64,000 bases of DNA from assembly GCA_022747635.1 (NCBI GenBank), contig JAKTNV010000003.1, positions 47,959,475 through 48,023,474 of the forward strand. Reading direction: 5' to 3'. The stretch is from Hetaerina americana (taxonomy: Eukaryota; Arthropoda; Insecta; Odonata; Calopterygidae). The position numbers and the translations under genes were made by a program. The notes beneath the pieces were generated by a model. That model ran no database searches and was not told the DNA's origin. It saw only the letters and a program-made list of their open reading frames with translations. Below, piece after piece: positions 10,501 through 22,500 of this stretch. The stretch's first letter is position 1; each line of letters begins with the position of its first letter.

Positions 10501-13500
10501 ATTATCATGAAGCATTTAAATCCCTTAATGTCTGCATATGTCAGAGGAATCTCAGGAGCATTTGGAAACATTGTTGGAGGAAGAAAGGAACATGATTTCA
10601 AAGAAAGAGGTAAAATTTTCCAGATGTATTTCAGCTGAGAATCACTTGAATCACTGATAGTCTCAAGCAGAGGTGATTGTCTTGGCTGAAAAGTAAAAAG
10701 ATGCAAATTATAAACATCAACTATTTATTGAAGGAGGAATTCTACAGAAGAATTACAATATTTGCCATGCATAGCTTGTACATATACATTTGCCATTTAT
10801 TTCAATATATTCCTCATTAACTTATACAAACTCTCATCACTTTCTCAGTCTGATGACATTTTCTGCAAATATTTTGGACTATCTTTTGCTTATTGCTAAT
10901 GGCAAAATCTCTGCTGGTAGATTGCTCAAAATAAGTATTGTCATAACCTGAAAAATAAAAAAATAATATACTCACCATTGGAAGACTTGCCCAGCCTGTA
11001 CCATGGAGTAAGCCCTGTCCAGTTAAAGCAACTAGCTCAGCTGCTCCAGATAATGGTTTTGTAATTACACCAACTAAACCTTTTCCAACTCCAGACACTA
11101 AGCTCTGAGATCCTTCATTAACCATGGATTGCATTGGATGATAAACAATACCCCCAACAGCCCCTATAATATAAAGAGAAACAAAATAAGAATATTTCAC
11201 AAAAATACCTTTTCATTTATAACAACTTGGTGCTGAAATGGCTTTAAGGTTAATCTTTATTAAAAGCGACACATTTCTTAATTTGTATTTCTCTGCTTTA
11301 GGGTTAATTTTCTTCCATGGTTTATTAAAAATCAGGAACATAACTACTTTTCTCAGAAAAATATCTTCAAGTGCCGTCATAAATATGTTCAAGCAAAATT
11401 ATCTCCTTCCAGTAAATAAATATTTTAGGATCAACCATTTTAAAATCACAACAGATACTTATATAAAATAAATAAAACTGAACAAAATTTCAAAATGTAC
11501 AATTAAATGCTCTACAACAACAAATGGCTACAATATACATAAAATTTTCTATTAAGAGAACTCTACTCATAGTATTATATTTGAAGATGCAGTGGATTGG
11601 AACCTGTTGTTCCAATTCTCCTTTTTTCCTCTCCATATCCATTTCTGTACTGCAGAAATGGATATGCCTGCGAAGAGAATATTTTAACAGGGAATGTTTC
11701 AACATGAATCCACAGTGAAGCAGATGTTGCAATTATATTTTATATGATTCTATTTTGATATTCACCATACACCTTTATATATTTAATAGTAAATACAATC
11801 AGAATATTTCTGTCAGTTCATCACTCATATTTGCATTTACTTACAGCCACAGCAGTATCATTACCATTAATCAAAGTTGAAAAATGGATGCTCGGTGCAT
11901 CTCAAGTCATGTGGATTCAAGCTAATGGAGAGCAAGTGATAAAATTTAATCTAATTTCATCTTGTAATTCACTAACTTTTTGCCAACTAATGACCTCAGC
12001 TTATTACCTAATAGGCTAATGCCGAGTCCAGTTAGACCTCTGAGAAGGCCTTGGGCAACACCCTTTGGAGGTCTTCGGCGAACTTCTTCACTCCATCTTC
12101 TGTGCTCCTCATCCAATGTTAACTGGTCTAAATTACGAGCAACACTGGCAGCCAACATTGTAACAGAATTGACTGTACCTGAAGAAAATAACAGAAGTTA
12201 GTGAGGTGTCAAAATAATTCTGTTCATTCAAAGTGATAATCTTAAAGGGGTGAAACATGACCTTACAGTTGATATTTTTGTTGGAGATGAAATTCTTGCC
12301 TATAATATAACCGGCATAGATTGAGGTAATTACAAATGAGAATTCATAATTGTAGTTTCTTACACTGTCACACAATATGCCAATGCCGTTGTACTCATTA
12401 TAATTCCCTCCTACATATCAACCAAGTTGAACTAATAAATATTTATAGACCACAACCATGTAAATTTTGATGTTGTGGAAAAGCAAATGCACTCACACAG
12501 CATGTCATCATTTTTGATTGACATGATTTTTATTGGAAGTCTAGGTTAGTGTTCCTTGGTAGCACGTAGTTTCTCAAGAGATACATATTTAAAATAAATT
12601 CTATTTTATGAGGTGAAATAACCTTCCAACATATCCTTTTGCTTGTATTGCAACATTTCAGTTCATATATCTAATAATTCAAAGTGAAAGCTGAAGATAT
12701 TTAACAAAATTATATATAAATCCATACATACTACAAATACACATAACCAGGCAATTTTCTGTATGATAACAAAGCTGATATTAAAATTTTTCACCCTTCA
12801 AGGGATCTTGATGTAGTTTTCAAAATGTGCTTTCTTAATTTCAACTGATAATAGGAGATGCAACGAGTTACAGTATTCATTGCCTAAATTTAAAGTACTT
12901 TCAGGCAATAGTTTTGGGTAAACAATTGATACATTCTGATTACACCAATGGGTTTCCCACATAATCTAAATCAGAAAAATAATTTATGGTATGGATGAAA
13001 TGTTACCATAGTTACAATCTTGCTATTATTATCAACACTACTAAAAATAATTGATAATCAACCTGTTCCATACGAAAAATTAAAATCAATAACTTTTAAC
13101 TCACCAGCAGTAATGTGCTTCATTAATGATGCAGAACCATGGATTACACCAAGTACAAAACCCCACGGGCCTTGAAGAATTCCTGCCAATGGTAGGTGAA
13201 GGAAATCACGAATACCTCGTCCAACAGTGCATGCTAAACCACCAGGGCTTCCAAGCAACTCCAGAGAACCTAGTACCCATCCTAAATAAAAAAGTTATTA
13301 ATTAATGCATGAAATAAACTTAAATACACTACTATGCATCTGATAAGAACAAATGGTTGCCTTCAATAGAGAGGTATTACAAAAGGGTTTCATCCTGATA
13401 TTTCCAAGTGTCATTGGTCCATTTAGCAATTCAATAATTGCCTGGGTAAGAGCAACTCTGCCCTTTTCAAAAGATTATGAACAATTTTTAGAGATTACTA

Positions 13501-16500
13501 CACTCAAAAAAAGTTTTAATTAAGACAGCACAGGAAATCTGGTTCAAATGCTCCAATTGATTTTTCTTTGGGGAGGGTTTAAAAAGCAGCAGAAAGTACA
13601 TAACTAATTTAATTAAAAAATAGAAAGATATTTCTCTCCTATCTAGTAATCTAAACTTAAATTGCCCAAGTCACAAAATTTTAGTTGTATTTTTTTCTTC
13701 CTGGATATTTCCCACACTTTAAATATAAGATTGAAATGTTATTAAAATTATGAAGCATCAGGGGACCCATAACCAAAATGGATAAAAAATAAATAAATGA
13801 ATAAAAATATATATCAACCATAAACACAGTAATCAACCTGAAGGTCAGTTTGGTAGGTGATGGTAGAGCTCACCCAGTACTAAGCCCGACGGCGAGCGAA
13901 ATTCACACATCAGGGTAGGGAGGCCAGTTCCTTTCACTGTGCCGGTTATGGTTTCCCAGGAAGATCTAATGCCCGAAAATCACATAGCTTGGGTGGAGCT
14001 GCAGGTGCTCAGAGAGCCTTGCCCGGGAATCGAACCATATATATATATAATACTAGCTGACCCGGCGAACTTTGTACCACCTAACAATCAATAAACACTT
14101 TAGTTACACCATTTATAAATCAAGAACAGCTTTACCGAATTTAATCATACATGACTTGTTACAATAGTATAAGGAAAAAAATTAAATAAAACTACAAAAA
14201 TAATTATTACAATAGCTGGTCAGAAAGATGTTTTCTTTATTAAATCTATATATTCGGGTTTATTCTCTTGAGTCAAGCACCTTCTGATATACAACGTTTT
14301 TTGTTTTGTTATCAAGCGGAAGAACAAATTAAGCGGGTGGTTTACCAGCATGTGAATATGCCACAAATAATTGACCATAAGAAAATTAAGGGTTTGCTAG
14401 ATTCAGACCACAAACACTCAACGATTGCCCTTGTTATTTGTTACTTGTCATCGCGATTGCAACACGAATTGGAAATTGAATTTGTTTAAACTCAAAGGGC
14501 TTATCAGTTGGGATCATGGGAATCCTCGGAATGAGAACTTCCTCATCTTTGAATTTTCCTGTGAGAATCACATTGATCATCAGTTTTTTTATCACCAAAT
14601 GCATTCCATTGCATAGTTTTGGTTTGCTTAGGTTTCGAAGCATCTTGACCCCTGAGCAAACCTTCAGCTATAAATTGCGCGGTGGTAATTCAGGCATATT
14701 CAAGGAGTTTAAGAATTCAGATGGATAGTTGGTGACTTTGTCATCATTTGTCACACAGTCAATAGATTTGAACGAATGCAGAGTACCAACAATTTCATTC
14801 TGAATAATGGAGTTTAAGTCACCCACATCTTTGTTCTTAGCCACCAAAATTGCTCGCTCACTCATTTGTGATTTTTGTAGTTATCAATGATGTTTGGGAC
14901 CACTTCGTTGATGAGCTCATCTTTTGATGAAACGAAATTGCTAAAATTCTGAGGAAATGAAATCAATCCGCTCGATTCATCAGCAGGAACATGTCCATTA
15001 CTGGCAGTCAACAATTGCTCGGAGAAATCTTCAGCAGATGGATCGTTTAGCTATGCATCTCTCATGTTTGTTGTCAGTTGAAATTTCTTAACAAAGCGCC
15101 ACAGATTTGATGATTTGAGGCAAGAGTTTATTTCATCGGCAGCAGTCGATCTTGGAACGACTGGCAGTGTTTGGTGGAAATCGCCAGACAGTAAAATTAT
15201 TGCACCATCAAAGCATCTCGAGTCATTGCGCAGATCTTTCAATGTCTGGTGAAGTGCTTCCAATGCGCATTTAAGCGCCATCGTGCATTCGTCCCATATA
15301 ATTTTCGATGCTACTAATATTTTAGCCATTGCGGACTGTTTCGAAATGTTACACATCACTTGTTCAGAATTTTGTAGGTTTAACAGCAACTTTAACACTG
15401 AATGAGCCATACGGAATCCTTCCAACAATGTGGCCGCTATGCCAGAAGAAGCAACTGCTACCGTAACGTCCGATCTTGCATGAACAGTGCTCAAAAGCAA
15501 TGATATGAGGAATGTCTTCTCATTTCCACCACGGGCATCCAGGAAAAATAAGCCACCATTTCCATCATCAATTGCCTTCATTAATGTATCATATACTTCC
15601 TTGAGGGTTCAGCAAAGGTACATTTGCTTTAAGTGATTGGTCTAATTCATGTCGATCATAGTATTCACGTTCCTATTCTCGATTAAACACATCGTTCATT
15701 CCACGACCTGGCGCTGGCATTCCTAACTTCACTAATAAACTTCAGCTCATGAGGTAACATATGTCCTCAATCAACAGTAAAGCCTGGTCATGCAGCTCCT
15801 ATTTACCTCAATATCGAGATTTCTTGAACTTGAACGAATTCGATGTAAAATGTCTTCTGACATGTTATCGTTGTATTTGTTCCACAGATCATGTGGATTG
15901 GATGGGAAGCATGTTGAAAGGATGATAGCAAATAATGAGCATATCTGACTTGGAGATGCTGAAATAGTTGCTTTGGCCATTGTCGTGTGCCAATAATTAT
16001 CATTTTAAAGTAAATTGAGCTCTTGAGATGCAGCACGAATAGTTGGGCACAATTTGCCATTAACCCCTTCCAATTCAATTTATTTTCTGAACATCATGCC
16101 CCTATCCTCTATCTATTTTTCAGTGGTTCTTTTAAAATGGTATGGTCGGTAATGAAATGATATTTTGTAGTTGGTAATCAATATAGAATAGTGAAATAAA
16201 AAGTGATTACTATTTCATATCATAGGGTATCTAGTTAAATGATTTTTTTTATCAAGACATTTTTCTTATTAACTACAACTGTTGTAATAATAATATTAAA
16301 TATTAATAAAAAAGAAAATTACATATATGTCATTGAAAAATCTACACATTAAGTTAAAAATAGGGAAATATTTATGTTCACAGTAAGACAAAATTATTAT
16401 ACAGTAGATTGGAATACATAATATCATACACATGCATATCATTAATAATCAGAGAGTGTATGATACTTCTCAAAACACTCTGGCATATGTAAAGGTACCT

Positions 16501-19500
16501 GGCAGTGCTTACACTGCCAAGTTGTCTCACTTCTGACATTATTTTTGAAGCATATATGACATCTTTTTGTTGGATGTTGTTTATTTGCTGTTGATGGGAT
16601 ATGCTCAGGAAAATGAGTCCAATTTTTAGCTTGCAATTGGACTGATATGTCACCATGTGAAGGTCGTCCACGAACATTGTAATTTGCCAGAGTGATCTTT
16701 GCCAATGACACCTCAGCAACATCCAAACGAAAACTAGTTAAACTTTCCTTCTTTTTTTGTTTACTTTTGATTATAATGCGTAAGAAATAAACAGTACAAT
16801 ATCAAACATTTTTTTATATCCTTTCATGAACTTTCTCATCAACGGGAAGCATGCCAGCTGCTGGTCTTGTTTGTCCATACCTCCCATTACTCAATTATAA
16901 TCAATCACACAAGCTGGTTTAGAAACAATTTCTTTGCTACCATCTCTCCTTCTCTTCTTTTCAATGCTCTCATCGTCACTTTCACATGCACAATTTATAA
17001 TTCTTTTATACAGTGAAGGGTAGTTTTCACTACACTATATAAATAACAAACGTGGAAAAAACCAAAATGACCACCCGTGACACACTCCGTCTAACCACAT
17101 GAATTCAGTGCAGGAGGTTAACAGTTCGTAGTGCTTCACACGATGTTGGCCCTCGAACATTCACCAGTAACAGCATCCATCATTCTTCGGATGAACTGTA
17201 TACATATGGCCAAGAGCATCAGTAGAACCCACATCCGGATGACCAGGAACTGCGCCGCCTTGCTTCCGACATTGAAATTTCTTCGATGAAGTGATATGAT
17301 ACAATATTTTATGATACCATTCTTTAATGGGTATTCTGCTATTCTGGGCTGAGACAAATCCATTAAACCAAATATCTTTAAAATCGATGTTACGATGCAT
17401 TTTTTCTGATATGATATTACAATACGATATTTTAATGGTTATCCTGCTATTATTGACTGAGATGAATCCAAACAACCAAATATCATTAAAATCGACTATA
17501 CGATACTTTTATGATATTTCAATGGCTATTCTGCTATTCTGGACTGAGTCGTATCGAAAAAACCAAACATCATTAAAATCAGTTTGGCCGTTCTCAAGTT
17601 AAAAATGGTGTAACTAATACGATTTACAACTTCATTTCATATACATATATAAATACATTATATATAATAAAAAGGGTCCATGGCTTAATCCATTCGACGG
17701 ATGGTGTACTCACTGTAAGAGCCCTCCACTAAGCACCTCAAGTAGGGATCAGGAGAGAGACCACGAGAGGCTCTCTTTATCAGCAGAAATTAAGTTACAA
17801 ATTGAAAAGCAGATATGCTCAACGGGCAGCCCAAGGGCTGGACTCAGCTCACTGCTCAACCATGACCAGCAAGCAGGCTGCACATAAGCTCTAATGGCAG
17901 AAAATTTGCATCTCTTTCAGAGTTTTTGTTGAGTTTGGCAACATTCATTACACCAGTTTGGACATTCTCAGGATAACTGAGGTGAAACTTCCCTTCCATA
18001 GGACAACATAGACCCACTGTAAGCCTAGATAGGCTTTAATGCACCCCCTCAATTGTCAGTTAACATTTACTCAAGATTACTCAGGTACAGCTCTACCCTC
18101 CCTCGGCCCAGCCATGTAGGTGACCTAATGAGTCTGGCCTTCAGTTGCAAACAAGTTGAGCACCCCTGCTTGAAAGTTAAGGTTTTTGAAATTAATCTGA
18201 TCAAAGCTGCCACAGCTGAAGCAGTTTTATTAATACTTACCAGCACAAAGTAGTACACCAGATCGATAATGCATGGTAAGAGCTCGACCAAGTTCATAAC
18301 TTGAGGTGAAGAGCTCAGTTCTCACAAAAGATGAGAACTGGAGAGGAGAGTGGTTGGCTGCTATGTAGACGCCTGCATATGTATGCAGGCTGACTAGAAT
18401 TGAAGCAGGGCTCAATAATAGCTTCTTCAATCGAAGTGGTTTGGCTACTGCAAGAGATTCCAAGAAAGGTCCTTGTGGAAGGAATATGTGTCCTGGGGAC
18501 CATGGCGAATGAGGAGGAAACTGATCAGCAGAAATATAATCCCTTGACTCTGAAAATAGTGGTGATGCATCTGCTTTATGAAGGCCAGGGTGGAATATTA
18601 GACTAGATGGAAGGAGACTTAAGCATACATCCATGAGGTAAAGATCAAATGTATCTTCCAGGTAAACCTTCAATGGCCTTGTGTTAACCTGTAAAAGAGA
18701 AAAAACATGGTAGGAAAAAAATATAAAACAAAACACCAACAAACAATTTATAATATCCAAACCCAACATATTCAATTATAGCCATTGTCTAGTCTTCTAG
18801 CTTTCTCAGCCCCCACCTATCTACCCTAGTCTTGCGTTAAGATCCTCTTTGCTTAAGGTGTTTCTGACATTGGAACATTTACAAATAATAGTGCATGTCT
18901 TACGTATTGGGTGTATAATGTGATTCAATACCACTCAATTACTTGATACATATGGATAATTAATGGTATCAAAAGTATCACTGCTAATCAAACGTAGACA
19001 TTATCAATCAAGCCTAATGTCACTATATTGCTAATTTGATTTCTATGCACAATTTTTTTCCTCCCTCTACATTGCTTGCCTAGTATTCTCCCATTCATCA
19101 AAGTACTTCACATTCTATTGCCAATGAAAATGGCCCGCTTCAATGTTTCTTGCCTTGGGCCATATTTGGGTTAATTTATGTATCTGGCAAACATAAACCA
19201 GGGGATTTTATTGACATAAGATAATATATTAATAAAATCTTGCATCTGAGGAAGGCAACAGGAAACTACCTCAACCATTATTCCCAATATTTCAACGATG
19301 GACATTATAGTGAATATCAGTCCTAGCAGCCATGGGACTCGGCCCAATCGGCAGTGTGTTGTGCCCGGCAGCAGGAGAGGCAAGGCTTCCATGGCCGTCA
19401 TGCCACGAAACCCTTGCAAAGTAAAACCAACAGCAGCAGGACAGAAGGTGCAGAAGGAGAAGACTGAATTAGAATAGGAACTTAGACTGTTAGGACAACG

Positions 19501-22500
19501 TTAAGGACAGGAAAATTAGAGAATATTAAGCGAGAGATGGAAAGGGGAAATAGAGATATTTTAGGTCTAAACGAGGTGAGATGGAAGGATAGTGGGGATT
19601 ACTGGAGTGATAATTATAGAATAATATACAGCAGCGGAGACAAGAGCCAACGAGGGGTTGCCATAATATTAAATAAAGAGGTAGGTAGAAGTGTAGCCAA
19701 CATAGAGCAAGCAATGGATAGAATATTACAATTAGAGATGAATAACAATCACAAGAGATGGCCAACGAGGTTAGACATAGAAAGAGAACATGACGCAGAT
19801 GAAGATAGCTCAGGTCCAGGTATACTCGACGATGAGATAGAAAGGGCATTCAGGAAGATGAAATTAAATAAGGCCGTAAGGGTAGACAGCATTCCTAGGG
19901 AACAGCTGAAAAATTTAGGAAAATGTGGGAGGAAGAGTCTATATAGACTAATTCGTAGCATCTATGAGAAAGGAATCTGGCCGGCAGACTTTGTGGCATC
20001 AGTGTTAGTTCCTATTCCAAAAAAGGTAAAGGCTACATCATGTGAGGACTACAGGACAATAAGTTTAATTACCCAGGCAGCTAAAGTTGTTCTCAGGATC
20101 ATCAACAAAAGGAAAGAGAGTAGGGCAAACGATTCCTTAGTGGATGATCAGTTTGGGTTTAGGAAGGGGAGAGGCACATGTGAAGCCATTGCAGTAATGA
20201 GATTATTAATCGAGAGGAATATAGAGTACAATCAGGACGTATTTGCTTGTTTCATAGATTTTGAAAAGGCATTTGATAGAGTGAATTGGAAAAAACTAAT
20301 GAGTACATTGCAGAAAATAGGAATAGATTAGAGGGACAGGAGGCTAATCCACAACCTGTACATGTCTCAGACTGCTCAGGTGCGAGTGGGGAATGGGGAG
20401 TCCGGATGGGCAGTGTTAGGAAGAGGTGTAAGGCAGGGTTGCCCATTATCACCGTTGCTGTTCAAACTGCATGTGGAGGAAATGATTAAAGATGCATGGG
20501 AAGAACTGGAGGTAGGAATGAAAGTCAGAGGGGAATTTGTAAAATCAGTTAGGCTTGCTGATGACCAAGCTCTAGTCTGCCAGTCAGCCAATGGGTTGCA
20601 AGCATTGCTAGGTGAATTTGAAATTCAGTAAAATAGATATGGAATAAAAATTAGAATGAATAAAACAAAGGTTAGGTTTCCAGGAAGAGAAAGGCAAAGC
20701 TAAACATTAAAAGAGGCGGGTAAAAACTAGAGCAGGTGAAACAGTTTATGTATCTCAAAAGTGTTTTGGACCAAAATGGTAAAATAGTAGGACATATGGA
20801 CAATAATTGCATTAGGGAAACACACTTTCACCAGGAGGAGAGTATTGATGATAGGGACGTTGAGATGCTAAGAAAAGGCTTTTTAAAACTTTGATACCAA
20901 GCACAGTTATGTACGGCATGGAAACATGGTCATTCAAGCAAGATTATATGCATAGATTGGAGGCTTTTAAAATGCGGGGATGGAGGAGATGAAGTGGACT
21001 GAAAGGAAAACAAATGAGTAAGGGCTAGGAATGGTGGGGATGTAGAGAAAATTGTTGGGAGAAATCATGAGGAGACAGAAAAAATGGATGAAAAGCATAT
21101 TGATTGGCTGTGGGATGTTTAAGACTGTGATAAAAGGGAGAATGTTAGGCAAACATGGAAGGAATTATATGAAGTTGAAGAGGGGCCTATCATTGAGTTG
21201 GGTTGCATTTTGTTGAGAGACAAGAGAATTGTTTGGTAGCTTGAGTCCATCCAAAATCTACCTTAACCAGTAGATTACCTAAAATAATAGGTGTCTTGTA
21301 TCATTTTTATGTGCATCGAAGCCAAAATACTCTCCTATCTGTCAAATTAATATTTGTCAACATATAAAGTCTTCAGAGGTAAAAAATGATACACAACAAG
21401 GGTAATTACAAGAGGTAAAGTGATGATGATAAAATATGTACTTCATAACACTTTTGATGGATTTTTTGATTTTTAAATAACCAGTTTTTACATATTTTTG
21501 GTCTCATTTGATCATTGAACATTTCAAGTTATTACACAGAATGAAGACAGAAATTTTCTGTTTAAACAGTAGTTCTTTTTGCATTAACACAAAATGACTG
21601 AAAATGTTATCATTATTATTTAACTTCAAAGTCAGCAAATTAAATCTTTTAACTGGCTTTGTATGAATATCAAAATTTAACTTCAAATTATTAAATTGCA
21701 TATCCCCTTGATCCCTCCAAAACCTTAATTGGCACAATAAAAGTTAAATGGCTACAAATAATTTGAGTTGGATAAAACTTACCTCAACAGTTTTAAGCAA
21801 AGAAGTTGGATGAAGACTGTCCCCTAATTTCACACCAGCTATCACAGTAAACAATGCTTCTTTACGTACTTCTGCAACTAGAGACCGTGGATTTGAAAGC
21901 ATAGCAAAAGAAGTAACATACTTCACAAGACAGGGAGCGTATGGTAGGCCATCACGAACAAGTATCACTGGGAAATCATAATTCACATTCTGTTGGTTAT
22001 CTAGTTGACAATCTCCAACAGACATTATCACATTTAATAAAGTTGCTGATTCAATATCTGCAGGTTCCGAGGTAACAGCCACATCATACAGCGATAAAAG
22101 AATAACTTCTTTTCTTTCCCATGGTGGATGCAAGTCATCCATGAGAGAGACAAAAGCTCCACTCAAGAGACATGTAAAATTCATTTGCCAACTTTTCTTT
22201 TCAGTAGTAAGGGTGTGAGATCCAGATTTGTAGGAAGACAGAAGAAAGGAAAATGAATAAGGAATAAATGACAAACTTTGGCAATCATATGAGTCTGCAT
22301 ATATTGTGGTGGAACTTGTGGCCACAACTACATTGGATGTACTTGAAACCGCATCATTTGTAGATATTAATGATGCATTAGTTGCTGCTCCGGGCAGATA
22401 AGATACACTTTCCTCTGAATTTCCAAGCTTGGCAGATAAATAAGTAGAATTAGAAGGCTCAAGAGTAGCTCCTAAACGTTCCCTCACATCTTTTGCAAGG

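Larger units (their letters stand above)
14400..17475 (-). pseudogene. Helitron Pif1-type helicase, degenerate
   Basis: Order along the minus strand: DALGHMYTVHPKND and LLLVNVRGPTSCEALRTVN (17300-17122), then after the piggyBac GLMANCAQLFV/ NGKLCP frames (16060), MAKATISASPSQICSLFAII and SEDILHRIRSSSRNLD (15980-15771), the helicase core with degraded Walker A (LDARGGNEKTFLISLLL, G and K context altered) and a DEC Walker-B (IIWDECTM) at 15581-15051, SERAILVAKNKDVGDLNSII (about 14865) and PKLCNGMHLVIKKLM, then TGKFKDEEVLIPRIPM (14640-14440). Frameshifts and stops separate the blocks. These are the conserved helicase motifs of arthropod Helitrons; it is non-functional. Confidence 0.85.
14053..17655 (-). 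mobile_element. Helitron with split helicase region, carrying a nested piggyBac
   Basis: On the minus strand the 3' end is ...GGGTCAGCTAG followed by T, i.e. a CTAG (CTRR-type) terminus next to an A/T target. Two blocks of Rep/Helicase-type Helitron protein, 17475-17122 and 16059-14400, continue each other in order once the 1-kb piggyBac insertion is removed. The 5' region (17320-17640) contains three diverged tandem units and ends in a TATATATGTATATGAAATG-type terminus near 17645-17655; an exact TC end cannot be set. No intact Rep domain is visible. Confidence 0.8.

Noticed and set aside
14268..14728. Plus-strand ORFs in the Helitron
   Set aside because: They lie antisense to the conserved helicase blocks on the minus strand.
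18158..18170. hAT transposon terminus
   Set aside because: Only one end-like word was found; there is no partner end and no 8-bp duplication.
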